Position numbers and translations under genes: made by a program. 10,463 nucleotides of DNA from the NCBI GenBank assembly GCA_964404765.1, contig CAYOLL010000199.1, positions 1 to 10,463 of the forward strand. Reading direction: 5' to 3'. This DNA is from CAYOLL01 sp964404765 [NCBI: uncultured Gemmatimonadota bacterium] (GTDB lineage Bacteria > 4572-55). The notes beneath the pieces were generated by a model, which saw nothing but the letters and a program-made list of their open reading frames with translations, was not told the origin of the DNA and made no database searches. Numbering within the stretch: position 1 is the stretch's first letter; every line of letters starts with the position of its first letter. This document shows, piece after piece, positions 5,387 to 10,463 of this stretch.

Positions 5387-7333
5387 TTAGTTAATCACTT
5401 CATAGTCGGCGTCAACGACTTTATCATCTTTTTTCTTTTCGCCGCCGCCGGGTTGCGGGCCCGGTTGACCGCCGGGCTGCTGGTTCATAAACTGGCTGGG
5501 ATCGAATCCACCGGGACCGGCGCCAGGCTGGCCGCCCGCCTGTTGGTAGATCTTCTGCCCAATTTCCATCGACACTTGATTCAAAGCTTCGAGCGCCGAT
5601 TTGATCTCTTCGATTTGATTGCCGGCTTTGGCTTGCTTGAGCCGGTCAATGGCCGCTTGCAGCTTGTTGCGCGTTTCGGCGTCTAACTTTTCCGTCCACT
5701 CTTTTTGATGCTTTTCCGTTTCGTACAGAACTTGATCGGCGCGATTACGGGTGTCGACTTCTTCACGCTTGCGCTTATCTTCGGCGGCGTTGGCTTTGGC
5801 GTCATCGACCATCTTGTTGACTTCGGATTCGCTTAAACCGCTGGAAGCTTCGATGCGGATGGATTGGGCCTTATTAGTGCCCTTGTCCGTGGCTGTAACA
5901 TGCAGGATGCCGTTGGCGTCGATATCAAACTTGACTTCGATTTTCGGCATTCCGCGTGGCGCCGGTGGAATCCCGTCCAAATGGAAACGGCCAAGCGTCT
6001 TGTTATAGGCCGCCATCTCACGTTCGCCTTGCTGGACGTGAATTTCGACAGAAGGTTGACTGTCGGCCGCCGTGGTAAAAACCTCGCTTTTGGAGGTAGG
6101 AATCGTCGTGTTGCGCTCAATCAGCTTGGTGAATACACCTCCCATCGTCTCGATGCCCAGCGACAGCGGCGTTACGTCTAACAGCAGCACGTCTTTGACC
6201 TCGCCGCCCAACACACCGCCTTGAATTGCCGCGCCGACCGCCACGACTTCATCCGGGTTGACGCCTTTGTGCGGCTCTTTGCCAAAAAATTCGCGCACGA
6301 TTTGCTGCACTTTCGGCATCCGGATGGAGCCGCCGACCAGGATTACCTCGTCAATGTCGGTGACTTTCAGCCCGGCGTCCTTGAGCGCGTTGCGGCATGG
6401 ATCGATCGTGCGGGTAATCAGATCGTCGACCAATTGCTCCAATTTGGCGCGGGTCAGCGTCATGGTCAAGTGCTTGGGGCCGGAACTATCCGCGGTGATA
6501 AAGGGCAGGTTAATGTCCGTTTGCATGGACGAGGACAGCTCGCATTTGGCCTTTTCCGCCGCCTCTTTCAAGCGCTGCAGCGACATGGGGTCTTTGCTCA
6601 GGTCGATACCGTTTTCTTTTTGAAAGTCTTTGACCATCCAGTCCATAACCCGCTGGTCAAAATCGTCGCCGCCCAGGTGCGTATCGCCGTTGGTCGATTT
6701 GACTTCAAACACGCCGTCACCCAATTCCAAAATGGAAATATCAAATGTGCCGCCGCCCAAATCGTAAACGGCAATCTTTTCGTCTTTCTTCTTGTCTAAG
6801 CCGTAGGCTAAGGCCGCTGCCGTCGGCTCGTTAATGATGCGCTTGACATCCAATCCGGCGATTTTACCGGCGTCTTTGGTGGCCTGCCGCTGGGCGTCGT
6901 TAAAATAGGCCGGTACGGTGATGACGGCTTCGGTTATTTTTTCGCCCAGAAAATCTTCCGCGGTTTGCTTCATCTTTTGCAGGATGATGGCCGAAATCTG
7001 CGGCGGCGCAAACTCTTCGCCATTGCCCAGAACACGGGCGTCGCCGTTGCCGGCGCGGATCACTTTATAAGGTACACGAACGAGTTCCTGACTGACTTCA
7101 TCATAGCGCCGGCCCATAAACCGCTTGATCGAATACACCGTGTTTTGCGGATTGGTGACTGCCTGCCGCTTAGCAACCTGGCCGACCAGCCGCTCGCCGT
7201 TCTTGGCAAAGCCTACGACCGATGGCGTCGTGCGCATGCCTTCCGAGTTGGCGATGACTTTGACTTCGCCGCCGTCCATGATGGCCACGCACGAGTTGGT
7301 TGTGCCCAGATCAATACCGATAATTTTCCCCAT
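5387..7333 (-). CDS. dnaK: molecular chaperone DnaK (Hsp70)
   Basis: The 648-aa product is a full-length Hsp70, the cytoplasmic ATP-driven chaperone that works with DnaJ and GrpE. All landmarks are present. These are the phosphate-1 loop [16 protein letters not shown] at the N-terminus, [13 protein letters not shown], phosphate-2 [13 protein letters not shown], the adenosine motif [13 protein letters not shown], the interdomain linker [16 protein letters not shown], and a substrate-binding domain starting at about residue 395. The helical lid is followed by a Gly/Pro/Gln-rich tail and a charged [16 protein letters not shown] end. The start has AAGGAG about 8 nt upstream. Neither grpE nor dnaJ is adjacent, no CIRCE element is visible upstream, and the gene lies directly behind the ATPase/TOPRIM-like operon on the same strand. 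Two palindromes follow its stop. Sampled lines are clearly GC-richer than the operon before it. Identity is certain. Confidence 0.99.
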   Translation of the reverse strand: MGKIIGIDLGTTNSCVAIMDGGEVKVIANSEGMRTTPSVVGFAKNGERLVGQVAKRQAVTNPQNTVYSIKRFMGRRYDEVSQELVRVPYKVIRAGNGDARVLGNGEEFAPPQISAIILQKMKQTAEDFLGEKITEAVITVPAYFNDAQRQATKDAGKIAGLDVKRIINEPTAAALAYGLDKKKDEKIAVYDLGGGTFDISILELGDGVFEVKSTNGDTHLGGDDFDQRVMDWMVKDFQKENGIDLSKDPMSLQRLKEAAEKAKCELSSSMQTDINLPFITADSSGPKHLTMTLTRAKLEQLVDDLITRTIDPCRNALKDAGLKVTDIDEVILVGGSIRMPKVQQIVREFFGKEPHKGVNPDEVVAVGAAIQGGVLGGEVKDVLLLDVTPLSLGIETMGGVFTKLIERNTTIPTSKSEVFTTAADSQPSVEIHVQQGEREMAAYNKTLGRFHLDGIPPAPRGMPKIEVKFDIDANGILHVTATDKGTNKAQSIRIEASSGLSESEVNKMVDDAKANAAEDKRKREEVDTRNRADQVLYETEKHQKEWTEKLDAETRNKLQAAIDRLKQAKAGNQIEEIKSALEALNQVSMEIGQKIYQQAGGQPGAGPGGFDPSQFMNQQPGGQPGPQPGGGEKKKDDKVVDADYEVIN

Positions 7334-7369
7334 AATGTTACTCCTTGCGTTAAAATGTTGAACAAACTT

Positions 7370-7492
7370 TTAAAATGAATGCTTTTTGTTGTCGGCCTTA
7401 GTTATTGCTTCGGTCAGCAGCGCGTAGCTCAAAACGCCGGTTTGAATTTTTTCGCCCGGCTCAAAACCGCACTTTGATGAATTACGGCGCAT
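7370..7492 (-). CDS. 40-aa frame coupled to the TOPRIM-like gene
   Basis: A 40-codon frame opens with an ATG (7492-7490) that shares its A with the TAA stop of the preceding gene (TAATG), a classical translational-coupling junction. It ends in TAA at 7372-7370, 36 bp before the dnaK start. The peptide is strongly basic at both ends with an amphipathic centre, EPGEKIQTGVLSYALLTEAI. I recognise no family. The GVLSYALLTEAI segment faintly recalls the final helix of caspase-like peptidase domains, but it is far too short for one, so it could be a gene remnant. It may instead be a genuine third component of the ATPase/TOPRIM-like unit, or a chance frame inside the dnaK leader. Without it, 7334-7491 would be the dnaK 5' region, and I saw no strong promoter there. 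Confidence 0.4.
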   Translation of the reverse strand: MRRNSSKCGFEPGEKIQTGVLSYALLTEAITKADNKKHSF

Positions 7493-7977
7493 TAATTAAA
7501 CAGGAACGGCCTGACCGATAAAACCATCCGATCCAGCTCGGCTTTATTGTGCTTGAGAAGATCATGCTCCCATAAGCGACAGTTGCTGTCGGCGCAATCC
7601 GCCGCAAGCGCTTCTCCTATTTTTTCAAAAGTCTTCTCGGTAGTCATCTTTAACTTTTCGGGTTCGGATTGCACACCCAGAATGAACACGCGTTCTTTTA
7701 GATCGGCCGGAATTTGACGCTCTACATCGCTCCGGCGTCTTTCGCGATCATCGAAATCCATCAGCAAGACAACCATTCTTTTTGGAAATTGCCGCATTGA
7801 AGGGGCGCTAACGGTCAAAAACGTCTCTACCACTCTTCCCCAACCACCCACAGGCGGCAGGATTTGAATCAAACGCGTATTAAGGTTTGGATTGAGAATA
7901 AAGCCTCTGGCGATCTGACGATTGGCGTCATCCTCAGGCAGTACAAGAAGATGCGGTTGATACTTGTTTAGGCTCAT
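7492..7977 (-). CDS. TOPRIM-like (putative nuclease) partner of AAA ATPase
   Basis: The 161-aa product has a compact alpha/beta pattern. The first strand HLLVLPEDDANRQIARGF places Glu15 and Asn19 at its end. A middle strand IQILPPVGGWGRVVETF follows, then MVVLLMDFDDRER with Asp74 and Asp76. A late strand RVFILGVQSEPEKLK carries further acids. A Glu after strand one and DxD after a later strand is the TOPRIM arrangement of OLD-type nucleases and related small proteins, so Mg-dependent nicking or cleavage is a reasonable inference, but I cannot name the exact family. The start at 7977 is preferred over an ATG six codons earlier because it gives a 4-base ATGA overlap with the ATPase stop. A coupled frame follows at TAATG. 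It probably acts together with the ATPase, perhaps in anti-phage defence. Confidence 0.7.
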   Translation of the reverse strand: MSLNKYQPHLLVLPEDDANRQIARGFILNPNLNTRLIQILPPVGGWGRVVETFLTVSAPSMRQFPKRMVVLLMDFDDRERRRSDVERQIPADLKERVFILGVQSEPEKLKMTTEKTFEKIGEALAADCADSNCRLWEHDLLKHNKAELDRMVLSVRPFLFN

Positions 7978-9083
7978 AACTCTATATCGCCGCAAATCAA
8001 GGCTGTGATCAGATCGCCTGTTACAGGTATATCATTTAACAGTCTGACTAACGTCGGCTCCAAATGATTTTTTCGATCGAGCACATACGTATTGTCATTG
8101 GAAAAAGTTCGTATTGCTTCGGGATGATGGGACGTCACGATAATTTGGCTGCCATTTTGAAAGGAGGCGCGCAAAGCCGTTAGAAAATGGGTAACCTCTG
8201 CCAGTGAAAGATAGTTGTCCGGTTCATCCCAAAAGCAAAAAAGCGGCCCGTAAAACTCATTGGCTGCCAGAACGACTGCGCAAATAAAAAAACACTTTTC
8301 TCCATCGGATAAATCCTCAAAATCCACACTCAAAATTGCATGATTTGTCTTAAATCGGACAATCATGCTTTTGAAGTCTTTGCCAACTAATTCATTCTGA
8401 AAATCTTTAATATCAGGCATAACTTCCCGAAGATATTTATCAATCTGTGTGTAGGCGGCAGGATAGCGACTAAGTAACCCGGACAACCACTCCCCGATGT
8501 TGGAACCATCTCGCTTTGGCTGCAAGGTTTCGCCGCTGGATTCGCCGGTTATCAAACCCGGGATTGGGGCTAAAATAATCATCCGCGCCAGCCAGGTCTT
8601 AAAAATATGAAGCGGGTCGGCCTCCGACTGTTTTTGAATGATCGGAAGGGCGATGAGATGCCAGTCTACTGAAAACTGAACTGCAAGAAATTGCGGATCT
8701 GATCTATGAACTACTTGAGCTTCTTTTCGAGAGTAAATCGGTTCACCGTTAACCAACAGTTGCTCTTCTGAAACGCGAAGTTCTTTAAAATTTTCGGATA
8801 CCTCTAAAGCAAGAACATATTTGTATAGTTTTTTGTCAAGCACCGCTTCTATTTCGAATCGAATCGGAACATCAGATCGCCCGCGAGCGAAATCTTTTGG
8901 CTGCACAAGTTGTCCAACGCCGTTTATGCCGCGACCAATCGACTGAAACACCTCCAGAACCTGAGCAACGGTTGTTTTACCGACGCCATTTTTCCCAATT
9001 AAAAGAGCGGATGGTAAATCTTTGGTAATCAGTTCAAAATTTTCAAGACATCTAAAATTATGGGCATACAGTCTTTGGAGCAT
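7974..9083 (-). CDS. AAA ATPase, SMC/OLD-type, candidate defence protein
   Basis: The 369-aa product is an ABC/SMC-like ATPase of the AAA_15/AAA_21 kind. The N-terminal LQRLYAHNFRCLENFEL is the usual opening of RecF/OLD-like ATPases. Walker A is GKNGVGKTT (30-38). The signature motif is LSDGEK (258-263), Walker B is LFCFWDEPD with Asp286 and Glu287, and the H-loop is VTSHHP near 317-321. The middle (about 60-240) is the variable strand-helix insert, without zinc hook or transmembrane segment. The start at 9083 is chosen over an ATG 15 codons upstream because AAGGG lies 8 nt before it and the family N-terminus begins there. Its stop overlaps the TOPRIM-like gene by 4 bases, giving a split version of the OLD arrangement. 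A promoter candidate lies at 9140-9169. Sampled lines are AT-richer than dnaK, which may reflect transfer. A role in phage defence is inference. Confidence 0.88.
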   Translation of the reverse strand: MLQRLYAHNFRCLENFELITKDLPSALLIGKNGVGKTTVAQVLEVFQSIGRGINGVGQLVQPKDFARGRSDVPIRFEIEAVLDKKLYKYVLALEVSENFKELRVSEEQLLVNGEPIYSRKEAQVVHRSDPQFLAVQFSVDWHLIALPIIQKQSEADPLHIFKTWLARMIILAPIPGLITGESSGETLQPKRDGSNIGEWLSGLLSRYPAAYTQIDKYLREVMPDIKDFQNELVGKDFKSMIVRFKTNHAILSVDFEDLSDGEKCFFICAVVLAANEFYGPLFCFWDEPDNYLSLAEVTHFLTALRASFQNGSQIIVTSHHPEAIRTFSNDNTYVLDRKNHLEPTLVRLLNDIPVTGDLITALICGDIEL

Positions 9084-9139
9084 TGTAGAATCCCTTCGAT
9101 ACACTAGCATTGTATAAAACATCATCATTATCTTTAAAA

Positions 9140-9169
9140 GTATAGCAACCCTTATGCCAGCATTACAAA
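9140..9169 (-). promoter_or_regulatory. candidate sigma-70-type promoter of the ATPase operon
   Basis: On the minus strand TTGTAA (9164-9169) is followed after 18 nt by TATACT (9140-9145), about 57 bp before the chosen ATPase start. The -35 box is weak, but the -10 box is good and the position fits. The -35 hexamer lies inside the palindrome at 9163-9179, so a repressor bound there could block transcription. Confidence 0.45.
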
Positions 9170-9179
9170 AATTGTAATT
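9163..9179. promoter_or_regulatory. palindrome over the -35 box, possible operator
   Basis: ATTACAA (9163-9169) and TTGTAAT (9173-9179) form a perfect 7-bp-arm palindrome with an AAA centre. It overlaps the candidate -35 box of the ATPase operon, which is where a repressor operator would be expected. Confidence 0.4.
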
Positions 9180-9231
9180 TGTTATTATATAAAAAGTTAC
9201 AGAAATATAAACAGTTTAGTGAATAATGTTG

Positions 9232-9252
9232 TGTGACATAAAATATGTCACA
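9232..9252. promoter_or_regulatory. TGTGACATA palindrome, possible operator
   Basis: TGTGACATA (9232-9240) is the exact reverse complement of TATGTCACA (9244-9252) across AAA. A 9-bp-arm, 3-nt-centre palindrome of this size, between two divergent genes, is typical of a dimeric regulator site. The TGTGA half is reminiscent of CRP/FNR-type half-sites, but the centre is too short for a standard CRP site. Confidence 0.5.
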
Positions 9253-9282
9253 TTGACAATATGACAACCGGTGTCTGTCAAT
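9252..9282. promoter_or_regulatory. nested ATTGACA/TGTCAAT inverted repeat
   Basis: ATTGACA (9252-9258) pairs with TGTCAAT (9276-9282), and inside it GACA (9263-9266) pairs with TGTC (9272-9275). The repeat abuts the TGTGACATA palindrome and repeats the TGACA/TGTCA word, so 9232-9282 carries six copies of that pentamer in mirrored order. It could be a multi-site operator for the divergent genes. Confidence 0.4.
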
Positions 9283-9345
9283 TTGGCATATTTTACCGTC
9301 ATTGTTTAACAGCAAGAATTCATGCGCTTTAAGCGCCGGAAAATG

Positions 9346-9351
9346 TATAAT
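9346..9351 (+). promoter_or_regulatory. candidate -10 box of the permease gene
   Basis: A perfect TATAAT lies 47 bp before the ATG at 9399. No good -35 box is found at the usual distance. Instead a small palindrome GCGCTT-T-AAGCGC (9324-9336) occupies the region just upstream. Confidence 0.3.
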
Positions 9352-9398
9352 TACAGTGAATTTCCCAACTATGAAGCACAATCAAAATTACGGACGCA

Positions 9399-10211
9399 AT
9401 GAAGCTCTTCCATCTGAATCTAATCCGAAAGATTTTCCACGACCGCTCCGTCTCTTTCGCGGCTTCGACGGTCTTGCTGTTTGCCTTTGGCTGGATTAAT
9501 ACTTGGGTCGTGTTTGCCATGAATGATGGCGACTTGCTCAGTATGTTTATGAAGCAGGCGCCGCGTTTTTTGCAAGCTACGATCGGCATTGACGGTCTGG
9601 TTTCGCTCAGTAATCTGCACTTGCTCATGCTGGGCTTGGCGCATCCGTTGCCGTTGGCAGTCATCTTTTCCTTCAGCATCGGTCTGTCGTCCGCCGGGTT
9701 GGCCGGCGAAATTGAGCGCGGCACGATTGAATTGATATTAACACGCTCCATCACGCGGACGCAATTTGTGCTGAGTCATATCATTTTTCTCGGAGTCGGT
9801 CTTGCTTTTTTAGTGTCGGCATTGTACATTGGCAGTCGTTCGGGTGCGCGCTATTTTCAATTGCCATTTCCGACAGCGATCTTTGGGCGGGCTATTTTCA
9901 GCTATTTTTGCTTGCACTTTGCTTTTAGCGGGCTGCTACTGGCCATATCGGCTTTGTCAAGCGACCGCAGCCGAGTGATGGCTATTGGTCTGGGTTTTGT
10001 TGTGCTGGAGTTTTTTTTGGACTTTTTTGCCCGCGCTATTCCGGTTTTATCAGACTTAAAAGTCGTAACCTTGTTTTCCTGCCATTCACCGCTGGAGCTG
10101 ATTTTAAAGCCGGAGCTTAAGAGCTGGGCCATTGCCATTTTACTTGGCGTCGGGACATTGGGCTATGGCTTTAGTCTGTGGTATTTTAATCGGCGAGATT
10201 TGGTGAAGTAA
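9399..10211 (+). CDS. ABC-2 type transporter permease
   Basis: The 270-aa product is an integral inner-membrane permease of the ABC-2 family, which pairs with a cytoplasmic ATPase to export lipids, drugs or polysaccharides. Six hydrophobic segments are visible at about 18-41, 72-101, 122-144, 164-187, 193-216 and 243-263. The loop GEIERGTIELILTRSITRTQF (103-123) is the conserved ABC-2 coupling-helix signature. The product ends in a short positively charged tail (NRRDLVK). The start at 9399 gives the expected amphipathic MKLFHLNLIRKIFHDRS leader, but its ribosome binding site (GGA at 9392-9394) is weak. No ATPase gene is seen on either side: the upstream gene is divergent, and 252 bp of repeat-rich DNA follows to the window end. 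Its substrate cannot be guessed, and the partner could be encoded just outside the window. Confidence 0.9.
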   Translation: MKLFHLNLIRKIFHDRSVSFAASTVLLFAFGWINTWVVFAMNDGDLLSMFMKQAPRFLQATIGIDGLVSLSNLHLLMLGLAHPLPLAVIFSFSIGLSSAGLAGEIERGTIELILTRSITRTQFVLSHIIFLGVGLAFLVSALYIGSRSGARYFQLPFPTAIFGRAIFSYFCLHFAFSGLLLAISALSSDRSRVMAIGLGFVVLEFFLDFFARAIPVLSDLKVVTLFSCHSPLELILKPELKSWAIAILLGVGTLGYGFSLWYFNRRDLVK

Positions 10212-10242
10212 TGGGTATCTTTCATAGCACCTTTTTGATGGT

Positions 10243-10270
10243 GGAGTAGTGGAGTTCTGGAGTATTTGGA
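10243..10270. repeat. 8-nt tandem repeat (GGAGTNNT)
   Basis: Three consecutive 8-nt units, GGAGTAGT, GGAGTTCT and GGAGTATT, are followed by a degenerate fourth (TGGA). They lie 31 bp after the permease stop. The repeat resembles the 9-nt array at the left edge in scale and in its place next to a gene. Confidence 0.55.
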
Positions 10271-10291
10271 TGGTTGCAAATCCAACCGTCC
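10268..10291. terminator. 9-bp hairpin downstream of the permease gene
   Basis: GGATGGTTG (10268-10276) pairs with CAACCGTCC (10283-10291), with one G-U wobble, around a 6-nt loop. It lies 57 bp after the permease stop and could help end its transcript. No U-tract follows, so an intrinsic terminator is not established. Confidence 0.35.
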
Positions 10292-10369
10292 CTGTCGGAA
10301 ACGCTCGTAACAAAGCAATCCCCCATCAATGTCATTAAGGAACGTCAATTTAATAACTTTGGGTAAGTT

Positions 10370-10454
10370 CACCCTAAGGGTTTTGTTCTTCAACCCTTAG
10401 GGTGTGTACCGAGAGGCCAGACCCTAAGGGTTAAAAAGCAAAACCCTTAGGGTC
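10370..10454. repeat. two tandem ACCCTWAGGGT hairpins
   Basis: CACCCTAAGGGTT (10370-10382) is perfectly complementary to 10392-10404 across a 9-nt loop. GACCCTAAGGGTT (10420-10432) is perfectly complementary to 10442-10454, also across a 9-nt loop. The outermost pair is C-G in the first hairpin and G-C in the second, a compensatory change. Each 11-nt core (ACCCTAAGGGT or ACCCTTAGGGT) is itself nearly palindromic. Related copies are at 2564-2645, 5118-5132 and 5177-5191. Confidence 0.85.
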
Positions 10455-10463
10455 ACACAACCC

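Noticed and set aside
5312-5686. 124-codon plus-strand frame at the dnaK 3' end
   Set aside because: It begins inside a hairpin loop and overlaps the antisense of the DnaK tail; the composition is an artefact of the Gly/Pro/Gln-rich tail.
6221-6799. 192-codon open frame antisense to dnaK
   Set aside because: It is a shadow of the highly conserved dnaK coding sequence. It has no ribosome binding site and no recognisable domain.
7334-7491. CIRCE or sigma-32 promoter upstream of dnaK
   Set aside because: No TTAGCACTC-N9-GAGTGCTAA inverted repeat and no convincing CTTGAA/CCCCAT pair was found.
9163-9381. 72-codon minus-strand frame in the divergent region
   Set aside because: It overlaps the promoter and palindromes of the ATPase operon, has no ribosome binding site, and has low-complexity AT-rich codons.
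9371-9499. Alternative ATG at 9371 for the permease
   Set aside because: It is in a different frame from the permease, which clearly begins at 9399.
10370-10454. Possible CRISPR array from regularly repeated ACCCTWAGGGT words
   Set aside because: Units are only 11-13 bp, alternate in orientation and form hairpins with 9-nt loops; there are no spacer-length unique segments and no cas genes.

Overview
The window looks like ordinary chromosome from a Gram-negative-type bacterium with moderate GC content. Two genes encode signal-peptide proteins, one of them ending in a domain that looks periplasmic (LolA-like). Intergenic regions are rich in small dispersed palindromes, and many genes have AAGGAG-type ribosome binding sites. 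The gene set and palindrome style would fit a member of the FCB / Calditrichota-KSB1 assemblage, but no rRNA or marker is present to prove it, so the placement is a low-confidence inference.

Layout from left to right. A short 9-nt tandem repeat (4-39) precedes a plus-strand yicC-type endoribonuclease gene (88-966). It converges on two minus-strand genes, a cysteine-cluster (YkgJ-like) protein (1027-1725) and a cytidylate-kinase-like P-loop protein (1785-2474), which are separated by an 18-bp-arm palindrome. After a 211-bp spacer with two copies of an AAACCC(TTA/TAA)GGGTTT palindrome come two closely spaced minus-strand genes for exported proteins: a 534-aa beta-sandwich plus LolA-like protein (3091-4695), then a 127-aa secreted protein (2686-3069). 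The 691-bp spacer 4696-5386 has no convincing gene. It holds a terminator-like hairpin with a U-tract in the leader of the 534-aa gene, several palindromes, and the probable terminator region of dnaK (5387-7333, minus).

Upstream of dnaK on the same strand is the most interesting unit, a compact operon of three overlapping frames. It encodes an SMC/OLD-type AAA ATPase (7974-9083), a 161-aa protein with a TOPRIM-like E...DxD arrangement (7492-7977, ATGA overlap), and a 40-aa frame (7370-7492, TAATG overlap). The ATPase-plus-TOPRIM-like pairing recalls split OLD-like or PARIS-like anti-phage modules and is a candidate defence system. It is read from a 270-bp divergent intergenic region containing a plausible promoter and three palindromes. 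On the other side is a plus-strand ABC-2 permease gene (9399-10211) without its ATPase partner. The right end (10212-10463) holds an 8-nt tandem repeat, one hairpin and two 13-bp hairpins of the ACCCTWAGGGT family. These two hairpins differ by a compensatory base-pair change.

How the genes work together: the ATPase and TOPRIM-like proteins very probably act as one complex or pathway, and the two exported proteins are probably co-transcribed. The remaining genes (RNA turnover, chaperone, kinase-like, cysteine-cluster, transporter) are unrelated housekeeping or accessory functions placed side by side.
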